7,237 nucleotides of DNA from Parcubacteria group bacterium GW2011_GWA2_36_10 (lineage in GTDB: Bacteria; Patescibacteriota; Patescibacteriia; UBA1558; GWA2-36-10), in the NCBI GenBank assembly GCA_000991205.1, contig LBRC01000032.1, forward strand, positions 1-7,237, given 5' to 3'. The notes below the pieces were generated by a model. That model was not told the DNA's origin and did no database searches. It saw nothing but the letters and a program-made list of their open reading frames with translations. Shown here in pieces: positions 1 through 6,796 of this stretch. The first letter of the stretch is position 1; each line of letters opens with the position of its first letter. The position numbers were made by a program, and so were the translations under genes.

Positions 1-1007
1 ATGGACTCTAGATATTTAGGCATTTCCAAACCTTGGTTTTCTAGATCGTATCTTAATTCACTGATCATTTTGTGAACTTCATTGTGAATTAATTTTTCTG
101 GTATTTCATCGATAGTAGCGGTGGTGACTAAATTTTCCATGACTTCAGCTTCGATTTTTTGTTGCTCTCTATTTTGTTTATCTTTTAAGATATTATCGCT
201 AATTTGTTTTTCTAAAGCCACTAAATTTTCGAAACCAAATTCTTTAGCTAATTCATCATTAAGTTCTGGTAAAGTTCTGGTAAAAACTTCCAAAACCTTT
301 ATTTTAAAGTGAGCTTCTTTTTTAGCTAGACTTGCTTGATAATAATTTTCCGGAAAAGTAAGATCAAATTCTAGCTCATCTCCCGCTTTAGCTCCAACTA
401 ATTTTTCTTCAAAGCCTGGCACCATGCGACCTTCACCTAAAACCAAAGGATGTTTGTAGCTGACGCCACCTTCTAGTACTACTTTGTTCATGGATACTTC
501 AAAGTCCATCACAACTTTATCTCCCATTTGAGCAACACGATCAACTAAAACTTCTTTAGCACGCATGCGCTTTAGCTCGTCCATAGTTTTATTTGTATCT
601 TCTTGGCTGATTTTTACTTCCGTTGTTTTAATCTCTTTTTCTTGCCAATTACCCAAAGTCACTTTTGGTAGCAGCATGACAGTAGCGATATAAACGACTG
701 GGTTTCCTGGGGCTAATTTCTCGATCTTAATATCTGGTTCACCAATGGTAATTAATTTCTCTTGGGTGACAGCTTGAAAAAAAGAATGGTTGATGATATC
801 ACTTAAAGCTTCTTGATAAATATTCATTTCACCAACTTTAGCTTTTATTTTTTCATAAGGAGCTTTACCTGGGCGAAAGCCGGGGATAGTACTTTTTTGA
901 CCGAGTCTGGTAGCAGCTTTTTTCAAGTGTTCATCAAACTCTTCCAATGGCACTTCAATGCTTAATTCCACTTGGCTTTTACCTAAATCTTTTTTATCTA
1001 CTTTCAT
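1..1007 (-). CDS. tig: Trigger factor, ribosome-associated chaperone/peptidyl-prolyl isomerase (3' end cut by window)
   Basis: Trigger factor docks at the ribosomal exit tunnel and shields nascent chains; its middle domain is an FKBP-type prolyl isomerase. The first 335 residues are present; the family is usually about 430 aa, so roughly the last 100 residues of the C-terminal chaperone domain lie outside. Seen directly: the ribosome-docking signature GFRPGKAP at residues 43-50 (GFRKGKVP in E. coli), an N-terminal domain over about 1-145, an FKBP-like domain about 155-241 (GDKVVMDFEV, then LGEGRMVPGFEEKLVGAKAGD), and a charged helical region from about 245 that begins the C-terminal domain (LPELNDELAKEFGFE). 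The ATG at 1005-1007 is chosen because the family N-terminus aligns there; no Shine-Dalgarno precedes it, only an A/T-rich leader. It has its own consensus promoter and follows the MutS-like gene's terminator. Identity is secure. Confidence 0.96.
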   Translation of the reverse strand, partial: MKVDKKDLGKSQVELSIEVPLEEFDEHLKKAATRLGQKSTIPGFRPGKAPYEKIKAKVGEMNIYQEALSDIINHSFFQAVTQEKLITIGEPDIKIEKLAPGNPVVYIATVMLLPKVTLGNWQEKEIKTTEVKISQEDTNKTMDELKRMRAKEVLVDRVAQMGDKVVMDFEVSMNKVVLEGGVSYKHPLVLGEGRMVPGFEEKLVGAKAGDELEFDLTFPENYYQASLAKKEAHFKIKVLEVFTRTLPELNDELAKEFGFENLVALEKQISDNILKDKQNREQQKIEAEVMENLVTTATIDEIPEKLIHNEVHKMISELRYDLENQGLEMPKYLES

Positions 1008-1035
1008 AAATATATTTATATTAAAATCAAGCCTG

Positions 1036-1064
1036 ATTATAGCCAAGATAGCTTAATTTGTCAA
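1036..1064 (-). promoter_or_regulatory. Sigma70-type consensus promoter of tig
   Basis: Read on the minus strand, a perfect -35 box TTGACA (1059-1064) and a perfect -10 box TATAAT (1036-1041) are separated by exactly 17 nt. The expected start of transcription is near 1028-1029, which leaves a leader of only about 21 nt before the tig ATG. That leader is almost all A/T and has no Shine-Dalgarno. The -35 box directly abuts the T-tract of the upstream terminator. Confidence 0.9.
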
Positions 1065-1099
1065 TAAAAAGAGGCCCAACACGTGGAGTGTGTTGGGCC
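1062..1099 (-). terminator. Intrinsic terminator of the MutS-like gene
   Basis: A perfect 10-bp inverted repeat (GGCCCAACAC at 1073-1082, partner at 1090-1099) encloses a 7-nt loop. On the minus strand it is followed by TCTTTTTATT, a typical U-tract. It lies about 40 nt after the stop codon of the MutS-like gene. On the plus strand the hairpin is followed by A-rich sequence, so termination is expected only for minus-strand transcripts. The U-tract overlaps the start of the tig promoter. Confidence 0.88.
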
Positions 1100-1140
1100 G
1101 GAGAAAAAATGTGTGTCATAAGTATCATTGGCGCGAGAGT

Positions 1141-3150
1141 TTAGTTGACGTGGGTCAATAATTTCTCGACACCGGTGCGTTGACGCAGTTGTTGCATGCC
1201 GCCATCGCCAATACCTTCGGTGACCTGATGTTCACTGTCCATCTGAAAACACAGAGCGTTGAGTTTGTCTCGGGCAAACTCTGCGAGCGAAATGATCTGG
1301 GTGCTGAAAATGACACTGACACCAGATAGTGCAAGAGTGTGCAGTAGGTCTCGACCAAGTTCCAGGCCAGCCATTTCTTGCGTGCCGGTGCCAACTTCAT
1401 CCAGCACCAAAACCACTTGTTTACCGTCAACGCCCTTGATCCCCTTGAGGATGTTGCGGATCTTACCAAGCAACATTTCACAAGTGGAGCCTTGACCTCG
1501 CTGGGCAATGAAGACCATGCCCAACACTTTCTTGACATTGAAGCGGAAGAACTCACCGAAGACCGGCAAACCGCTTTGTGCCAGGTAGATATTGGCGACG
1601 ATGCTGATTTGGGTTTCGCTCTTGCCACCACCATGATGACCAGTCAAGACGATCATGCGACCGTTGAGTTCGGGCAGAGAATGAATCGGCGTCACTTCAC
1701 CCTTCTTCAGACGGCAAAGCAGTTGAGTGGGATAGAGCTGACCAAAGTCAACGACGTGACCATTAGTCACTATCTCCGGCTGGCAGATCGGCACACCGAA
1801 CTTGTGAGCTGTGGCTTGCACAGACTCCAAAAGGTCGATTACCGTACGAAGTTGTAGATAGTACGCAGCAAAGAACTGCCGTTGGGCCTCCAAAGCTTGG
1901 TAGATATCGTTGAACTCCTTGCCGCGGTATTCGTTACTAATGGCGAACCAACGATAGTGCCTGTCCATGCTTGAGGAGAAGGCTTTGATTGGCCAAAAGA
2001 ACGAGTCAAGCTGCGCTTGAGCTAAGGCAATCAAGGCATTGTTAGTTTTGGCACGAAGGGTTTTGGCCTTTGCATCTTTCACAAGCGTCTCGGCCATTAC
2101 CATCTGTCGTTTTTTTTCGCCATCGTAACCCTCAAAACCATCATTAAAATCAGCTGGCTCAATATTTTCCGGCTCAGCGGCTTCCATGTTTAGAACTGTA
2201 ATTTTCAGACCATACTGATCATACGCGAATAACACAGTAACAGTGCCCCCACCCAAATCATCGTTGTCCCACCGAAGCTCGTTCAGGTGGTTTTCTGTAG
2301 CAGTTTTCACATCCTCCTTCATTGACTTGGAAACACTCTTGATGACCATTGCTCGGTAGGCGCGCCGACGACGCAAAAAGCTGCTGGGATCAATCCAAAG
2401 TTTGCGTAGTCTGCCAAGCCCAAGCCAGTTCAAGGGATTCAGCATATTTTCGGTCCAGGTCGGATACGCAAGCTCTGTGCTGAGTTGTTGAGAATACTTG
2501 CGATGGCCATGAACCTCGCCACTCAAGTATTCCAATTCATTCACTCGAAAGAGGCTTTTCTTTGTTTCTTGAGCCCCTTCTACAGCTCCCGCTACTTTCG
2601 CTGGTTGTGGCACCTCTCTCATTGAAACTTGAAAGCTCATCAGGCCAGACATGATCGTGATTTGCTCCACTCGTTGAGTGATCGCGCTGGCCATGTCGCT
2701 CTCAATGGCTTCTAGGTGTAAGCCAGCAATCAGCTTATCAGTGATTGCCTGCAAACGCGCCGGAACGTTGATGGTGTGCTGCATCGTCTCAAGCCATTGG
2801 TGAACGGCTTGCCAATAGGGGTTGTGCGCTTGCTTTGGGTCGTAGAAACGTAGAAAACGATCCTCATTCGTTGGCAATTCGGCTTCGAGTTGATGTTCTT
2901 TCACCCAAGTCATGAAGGTTGGATTGCTCGTTAAGAAGGAGCAAAGAGCGTGTCGCTCTTGGAGTTCAGCTTCATCAGTGATGCCGAAGCTGGGTGTCAG
3001 TGGAGATTCTTTGACGCCCAGGGCGGTCAGGAATTCTTCCACGGGCAAATCCTCTTCGTTGATGATCATCAAACGATCTCGTTTGGGAATGTTAGTCTTC
3101 CACAGCGGTTGTGCTGATGGGCTTGGGTAAACGATTGTCTCGGTTCTCAT
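1141..3150 (-). CDS. Divergent MutS-like ABC ATPase lacking the mismatch-recognition domain
   Basis: The 669-aa product ends in a MutS-family ATPase domain. Visible motifs are Walker A GHHGGGKS at 504-511 (MutS has GPNMGGKST), a signature-like GQGST at 552-556 (MutS GQSTF), Walker B VVLVLDE at 579-585, a D-loop region GTGTQEMAGLELG just after, and FSTQI at about 615-619 where MutS has FATHY. The H-loop histidine is therefore Gln618. The first 500 residues do not resemble MutS domain I; I see no F-x-E mismatch-reading motif and no Smr or other nuclease domain at the C-terminus. The central part (about 340-480) is rich in helix and may correspond to the MutS lever/clamp. A basic patch with RRRR lies near 278. 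The start is well supported: GGAGG sits 8 nt upstream and a good promoter precedes it. The gene stands alone between its own promoter and terminator. It is richer in G+C than tig and hppA. MutS ATPases dimerise and couple ATP to DNA binding; the role here is unknown. It should not be called mismatch repair MutS. Confidence 0.82.
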   Translation of the reverse strand: MRTETIVYPSPSAQPLWKTNIPKRDRLMIINEEDLPVEEFLTALGVKESPLTPSFGITDEAELQERHALCSFLTSNPTFMTWVKEHQLEAELPTNEDRFLRFYDPKQAHNPYWQAVHQWLETMQHTINVPARLQAITDKLIAGLHLEAIESDMASAITQRVEQITIMSGLMSFQVSMREVPQPAKVAGAVEGAQETKKSLFRVNELEYLSGEVHGHRKYSQQLSTELAYPTWTENMLNPLNWLGLGRLRKLWIDPSSFLRRRRAYRAMVIKSVSKSMKEDVKTATENHLNELRWDNDDLGGGTVTVLFAYDQYGLKITVLNMEAAEPENIEPADFNDGFEGYDGEKKRQMVMAETLVKDAKAKTLRAKTNNALIALAQAQLDSFFWPIKAFSSSMDRHYRWFAISNEYRGKEFNDIYQALEAQRQFFAAYYLQLRTVIDLLESVQATAHKFGVPICQPEIVTNGHVVDFGQLYPTQLLCRLKKGEVTPIHSLPELNGRMIVLTGHHGGGKSETQISIVANIYLAQSGLPVFGEFFRFNVKKVLGMVFIAQRGQGSTCEMLLGKIRNILKGIKGVDGKQVVLVLDEVGTGTQEMAGLELGRDLLHTLALSGVSVIFSTQIISLAEFARDKLNALCFQMDSEHQVTEGIGDGGMQQLRQRTGVEKLLTHVN

Positions 3151-3158
3151 GTCGACGT

Positions 3159-3163
3159 CCTCC
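3159..3163 (-). promoter_or_regulatory. Strong Shine-Dalgarno site of the MutS-like gene
   Basis: On the minus strand GGAGG lies 8 nt before the ATG at 3148-3150. It fixes the start of the MutS-like gene at residue 1 rather than at the internal Met28. The site is notable because nusA, hppA and tig in the same window have no such sequence. Confidence 0.85.
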
Positions 3164-3219
3164 AGTTGTGTGAAAACTCTGTTTTTATGGACAGTTTGTT
3201 AAAGGGCGATTTTCGCTTT

Positions 3220-3248
3220 ATTAAATCACAGAAACTAAATTTTGTCAA
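3220..3248 (-). promoter_or_regulatory. Sigma70-type promoter of the MutS-like gene
   Basis: On the minus strand a perfect -35 box TTGACA (3243-3248), a 17-nt spacer and the -10 box TTTAAT (3220-3225, one mismatch to TATAAT) are seen. Transcription should start near 3213, giving a leader of about 63 nt. A small GCGA/TCGC-type stem (AAAGCGA...TCG..CTTT, about 3201-3219) lies right at the predicted start of transcription. I cannot say whether it matters. Confidence 0.8.
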
Positions 3249-3275
3249 GTTTAACGAAAAAAAACACAACTTAAA

Positions 3276-3318
3276 TTAAAAACCAAAAATATTCTCCCCC
3301 GTTGGGGGGGGAGAGAAT
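3276..3318 (-). terminator. Intrinsic terminator of the nusA-hppA unit
   Basis: About 40 nt after the hppA stop codon, a G/C-rich hairpin (arms about 3291-3300 and 3304-3318, loop near 3301-3303, with a two-base bulge) is followed on the minus strand by TATTTTTGGTTTTT. The run of C's pairing with a run of seven G's makes a very stable stem. Position and U-tract fit an intrinsic terminator for hppA transcripts. Confidence 0.85.
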
Positions 3319-3357
3319 AAAAAGTTAAAGGAGAAAAAGAGGGGGTATTAAATATTT

Positions 3358-5394
3358 TTATGCAAATAAGACAGCGACAAGCAATAAAGCAATGACATTT
3401 AAAATTTTAATCATTGGATTGATAGCTGGTCCGGCTGTATCTTTGTATGGATCACCGATTGTGTCACCAGTGACCGCTGCTTTGTGAGCATCAGAGCCTT
3501 TGCCACCATGTTCACCACTTTCAATATATTTTTTAGCATTATCCCAAGCTCCACCACCAGTGGTCATGGAGATAGCTAAAAAGATACCAGTGACGATACT
3601 ACCAACTAAAGTACCACCCAAAACAATCAAGCCATTATTTTTACCAAAGACAATTAAAATTAAAATTGGAGTTAAGACTGGCAATAAAGCTGGCACGATC
3701 ATTTGTTTTAAAGCACCTTTGGTGACGATATCAACCGCTTTGTCATACTCTGGTTTTTCGCTGTAATCCATGATGCCAGGTTTAGCTTTGAATTGACGAC
3801 GTACTTCTTCCACGATGGCACCAGCAGTTTTACCCACGGCCTCCATACAAAAAGCACCAAATAAATAAGGCAATAATCCGCCGATAAATAAACCAGCGAT
3901 CACATAAGGGTTATCTAAAGCAAAAATGATTTCTTTACCAACTTCTTTTAGCTCTTCGGTATAAGCAGCAAATAAAACTAGAGAAGCTAAGCCAGCAGAG
4001 GCGATAGCATAGCCCTTGGTGACAGCCTTGGTAGTATTACCGACAGAATCTAGTGGATCAGTGATATTACGCACTGATTCTGGCAAATTTGCCATTTCTG
4101 CAATACCACCAGCATTGTCAGTGATAGGACCATAAGCATCAATGGTGACGATGATACCAGCCAGTGACAGCATACTCATCGCAGCAACTGCGATGCCGTA
4201 GAGTCCAGCAAAGCTATAAGCGGCCACAATGCCAGCCACAATGACTAGTACTGGGAAAGCAGTGGCTTTCATGCTGACCGCCAAACCTTGGATGACATTG
4301 GTGCCGTGTCCAGTCTCTGAAGCTTTAGCGATACTACGCACTGGTTTATATTTGGTAGCAGTATAGTATTCAGTGAGCCAGACGATACAAGCCGTCACTA
4401 CTAAGCCAACTAAACTAGCATAATAAATATTTAAGTAGCTATATTCTATCAAGTCAGCCATTAAATATTTGGTGATAAAAAAGAAAATAATAGCAGATAG
4501 TAAACCAGCTGCAATCAAGCCCTTATATAAGGCTTTCATGATGCCGTCATTTTTGACAATTTGTTCAACAGTTTGATTTTTCTTTAAGCGGATAAAAAAT
4601 AATCCTAAGATGGAAGTGATGATCGCTGAAGCGCCTAAGGCTAAAGGATAGAGGACAGCGGCGTCAGAATTATTAAAAGTCAAAGATCCCAAAAGCATAG
4701 CAGCTACTAGAGTGACAGCATAAGTTTCAAATAAGTCAGCGGCCATACCAGCACAATCACCAACGTTGTCGCCGACATTATCAGCGATCACAGCCGGGTT
4801 ACGAGGATCATCTTCAGGAATACCAACTTCTACTTTGCCGACTAAGTCAGCTCCGACGTCAGCAGCCTTAGTGAATATGCCTCCACCTAAACGGGCAAAG
4901 ACGGAAATCAAGCTACCACCAAAACCTAAACCGATAAGATGTTTGACAGTAAAGCCAGGGATGATAAATAAACCAGCTACACCAAACAAGGCTAAGCCTA
5001 CTACTAATAAGCCTGTAACTGCTCCACCCAAAACAGCGAGCTTCATGGCTGGCTCAATGCCAACGGTTGCTGCTTGAGCAGTACGGACATTGGTACGGAC
5101 AGAAACGTTCATGCCGATGATACCAGCGGCCGCTGACAAGCCAGCGCCGACAATAAAAGCGATAGCGGTGTGCCAATTAATAGCAAAACCTAAAATTAAA
5201 AATAATGGCACAGCTATATAAGCAATGGTTTTGTATTGGCGCGTTAAAAAAGCTTTAGCGCCACTTTGGATAGCGTTAGCTATGTCTTGCATTTTTTCAT
5301 TGCCCTTAGATTTTTTGAGGATGTTTTGAATCATCAAAATACCGGCGACAATAGAAATCAAGGAGGCAATAATTGCGATTAATGTGATGTTCAT
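3358..5394 (-). CDS. hppA: Membrane-bound proton-translocating pyrophosphatase, K+-independent type
   Basis: The enzyme hydrolyses cytoplasmic pyrophosphate and pumps ions across the membrane. The product has 678 aa, a normal length for the family, and is strongly hydrophobic throughout, with the many membrane helices expected. Catalytic motifs are intact: GIPEDDPRNPAVIADNVGDN begins at 191, the DNVGDNVGD acidic site is 205-213, and ADLFETY follows at 219-225. The third substrate-binding loop GDTIGDPYKDTAGPAINP is at 643-660. The segment GNTTKAVTKGYAIASAG (452-468) carries Lys456 and Thr459 at the positions that distinguish K+-independent enzymes (Lys/Thr) from K+-dependent ones (Ala/Ala); characterised K+-independent members are H+ pumps. 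The start ATG at 5392-5394 gives the usual short first helix. No Shine-Dalgarno is visible in the 24-nt A/T-rich gap after nusA, so it is probably co-transcribed with nusA. Family identity is secure; the transported ion is inferred. Confidence 0.97.
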   Translation of the reverse strand: MNITLIAIIASLISIVAGILMIQNILKKSKGNEKMQDIANAIQSGAKAFLTRQYKTIAYIAVPLFLILGFAINWHTAIAFIVGAGLSAAAGIIGMNVSVRTNVRTAQAATVGIEPAMKLAVLGGAVTGLLVVGLALFGVAGLFIIPGFTVKHLIGLGFGGSLISVFARLGGGIFTKAADVGADLVGKVEVGIPEDDPRNPAVIADNVGDNVGDCAGMAADLFETYAVTLVAAMLLGSLTFNNSDAAVLYPLALGASAIITSILGLFFIRLKKNQTVEQIVKNDGIMKALYKGLIAAGLLSAIIFFFITKYLMADLIEYSYLNIYYASLVGLVVTACIVWLTEYYTATKYKPVRSIAKASETGHGTNVIQGLAVSMKATAFPVLVIVAGIVAAYSFAGLYGIAVAAMSMLSLAGIIVTIDAYGPITDNAGGIAEMANLPESVRNITDPLDSVGNTTKAVTKGYAIASAGLASLVLFAAYTEELKEVGKEIIFALDNPYVIAGLFIGGLLPYLFGAFCMEAVGKTAGAIVEEVRRQFKAKPGIMDYSEKPEYDKAVDIVTKGALKQMIVPALLPVLTPILILIVFGKNNGLIVLGGTLVGSIVTGIFLAISMTTGGGAWDNAKKYIESGEHGGKGSDAHKAAVTGDTIGDPYKDTAGPAINPMIKILNVIALLLVAVLFA

Positions 5395-5418
5395 ATTTTT
5401 TATTAATTAGTTATTTTA

Positions 5419-6681
5419 TTACTCTGTTTCTTCTTCAACGACGTCTGTTTTTTTCTTACGGATTTTTGGTTTTTTTACTTCTGTTACAATTTCTTCGTCT
5501 GCTTCTTCAGTTTCTGTTTTTTCGTCAGCCTCTTCTTTTTCTTCTTCGATGCTGACAGGTTTTTGATCTGGACCTTTGATGTCAATTTTCCAATTAGTTA
5601 GCTTGGCAGCGAGACGGACATTTTGCCCACCTTTGCCAATCGCTAAAGATAATTGGTCTTCATTGACCAGCACTTCAGCCGATCTCGTGTCTTCATCAAT
5701 GTTGATGTCATTTACTTTAGCTGGAGACAAAGAGTTAATGATATATTTTTTAGAATCTGCCTCCCATTGGATAATATCAATTTTTTCTCCACCAAGTTCA
5801 CTGATGATAGTTTGGATGCGCGCACCTTTTTGACCAACACAAGACCCTATTGGATCAATGTTGTCTTCTAGTGCCTCGACCGCTACTTTAGAGCGAGAGC
5901 CAGCTTCGCGAGCAATGCCTTTGATCTCGACACTACCGGCGGCAATCTCTGGCACTTCCATGGCAAATAATTCGCGGACAATATCTGGATGGGTACGAGA
6001 TAAAATAATTTCGGCTCCTTTATTACCCATATGTACTTTAACAATGTAGAAATTTAGTCTGACGCCAGTATTGTAATTTTCTCTAGGGATTTGTTCTTCT
6101 GGAGGTAGAGTGCCAGTCGCTTGACCTAGGTCAATCAAGTAGCGACGACCTTCACGACGAGTGACGGTGCCCAAAACCAGCGTGCCTTCTTTATCTTCGT
6201 ATTGAGCAAAGATATTATCACGTTCAGCTTCACGCAAACGTTGGATAATGACTTGCTTAGCAGTTTGAGCAGCCATGCGGCCATAGGCATCTGGTACCTC
6301 TAGTTTGGTTTCGATCACGTCACCAACTTTGTAGCTGGAGTTGATTGTTTTTGCTTCAGTGAGCATGATTTCTGTGCGGGGATTAAAGCGTTGCATGTCT
6401 TCTTCGTCGACATCTTCGCCCGCCTCTTTACGCACTTTAAGTTCTTCCCATTTTTGTTCTTGTTCTTCTAGATCCACGTCTTCGACAACTTCTTTGACAT
6501 CAAAAACCACCGCTTGAGCATTATCGGCATTGAAAACTACTTTGATATTTTGGCTTTTGTCACCAAAATCTTTGCGGTAGGCAGCCGCCAAGGCTGCTTC
6601 AATGGCGCTAATGACAGCGTCAACGGAAAGATTTTTTTCGTCGCAAATTTGTTTGATTGCGGCGCTAATTTCGTTAGCCAT
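5419..6681 (-). CDS. nusA: Transcription elongation/termination factor NusA
   Basis: NusA binds RNA polymerase and nascent RNA and modulates pausing, termination and antitermination. The product has 420 aa. The RNA-polymerase-binding N-terminal domain (1 to about 158) contains the family core VISAIEAALAAAYRKDFG and a short, highly charged insertion (about 68-98, EEQEQKWEE...DVDEEDMQR). An S1 domain follows (about 164-228, GTLVLGTVTRREGRRYLIDLG), then KH1 (about 229-300, with GQKG at 283-286) and KH2 (about 305-370, with IGKGGQN at 348-354). The last 50 residues are an acidic then lysine-rich low-complexity tail; the acidic repeats of E. coli NusA are absent. The open frame extends upstream to a TTG at 6715-6717, but the ATG at 6679-6681 is preferred because family homology begins there. 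No Shine-Dalgarno is visible. rimP does not precede it, and hppA follows 24 nt after its stop, an unusual neighbour. Confidence 0.96.
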   Translation of the reverse strand: MANEISAAIKQICDEKNLSVDAVISAIEAALAAAYRKDFGDKSQNIKVVFNADNAQAVVFDVKEVVEDVDLEEQEQKWEELKVRKEAGEDVDEEDMQRFNPRTEIMLTEAKTINSSYKVGDVIETKLEVPDAYGRMAAQTAKQVIIQRLREAERDNIFAQYEDKEGTLVLGTVTRREGRRYLIDLGQATGTLPPEEQIPRENYNTGVRLNFYIVKVHMGNKGAEIILSRTHPDIVRELFAMEVPEIAAGSVEIKGIAREAGSRSKVAVEALEDNIDPIGSCVGQKGARIQTIISELGGEKIDIIQWEADSKKYIINSLSPAKVNDINIDEDTRSAEVLVNEDQLSLAIGKGGQNVRLAAKLTNWKIDIKGPDQKPVSIEEEKEEADEKTETEEADEEIVTEVKKPKIRKKKTDVVEEETE

Positions 6682-6717
6682 TTTTTTAGCGTTTAATAAT
6701 AAGTTACTTCTAAACAA

Positions 6718-6757
6718 AGTAATAAAATAGGCTAGTCTACTATCGTAAACTAGCCTA
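6718..6757 (-). promoter_or_regulatory. Terminator-like hairpin in the nusA leader (possible attenuator)
   Basis: In the predicted 80-nt nusA leader, arms 6745-6757 (TAGGCTAGTTTAC on the minus strand) and 6728-6740 pair over 13 bp with one G-U wobble. They close a GATA tetraloop (6741-6744). The stem is followed by TTTTATTACT. It starts only about 4 nt after the predicted transcription start. It could be a weak terminator/attenuator through which NusA controls its own synthesis, or simply a stabilising 5' hairpin. The pairing is clear; the function is inferred. Confidence 0.6.
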
Positions 6758-6767
6758 AACTAAAGCA

Positions 6768-6796
6768 ATTATAGGATATATTTTCAGTCTTGTCAA
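6768..6796 (-). promoter_or_regulatory. Sigma70-type consensus promoter of nusA-hppA
   Basis: On the minus strand a perfect TTGACA (6791-6796) and a perfect TATAAT (6768-6773) are separated by 17 nt. Transcription should begin at or near A6761, giving a leader of about 80 nt. Such an exact match to consensus suggests strong, constitutive expression. The -35 box follows directly on the U-tract of the upstream terminator. Confidence 0.9.

Noticed and set aside
121..312. A 63-codon plus-strand frame near the left edge
   Set aside because: It is antisense to the C-terminal coding part of tig, with low-complexity Ser/Phe/Leu content and no start signals.
1073..1099. Perfect inverted repeat considered as a bidirectional terminator or operator
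   Set aside because: Only the minus-strand side has a U-tract, and no plus-strand gene ends here. It fits an ordinary one-way terminator of the MutS-like gene.
1155..1634. A 159-codon minus-strand frame overlapping the ATPase domain
   Set aside because: It is the shifted frame of the same MutS-like coding region, Ser-rich and without motifs, while the conserved ATPase is read in the other frame.
1378..1857. A 159-codon plus-strand open frame inside the MutS-like gene
   Set aside because: It lies wholly antisense to a gene with clear ATPase motifs, promoter, Shine-Dalgarno and terminator. Its translation shows no family features and no ribosome site was evident.
3256..3263. Run of eight T on the minus strand upstream of the MutS-like promoter, considered as a second terminator
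   Set aside because: No adequate hairpin precedes it; only a loose 5-bp AAGTT/AACTT pairing flanks it. The G/C-rich hairpin at 3291-3318 already explains termination.
3304..3310. Seven-G run considered as a quadruplex element
   Set aside because: It is a single G run without three partners nearby, and it is explained as one arm of the terminator stem.
4766..5077. A 103-codon plus-strand frame rich in Pro, Lys and Thr
   Set aside because: It is the antisense shadow of the conserved catalytic region of hppA. Its Pro/Lys-rich content reflects the Gly/Leu-rich membrane helices on the other strand.
6682..6717. Extension of NusA by 12 residues from a TTG start at 6715-6717
   Set aside because: The added residues match nothing in the family, no ribosome site precedes the TTG, and family homology starts at the ATG at 6679-6681.
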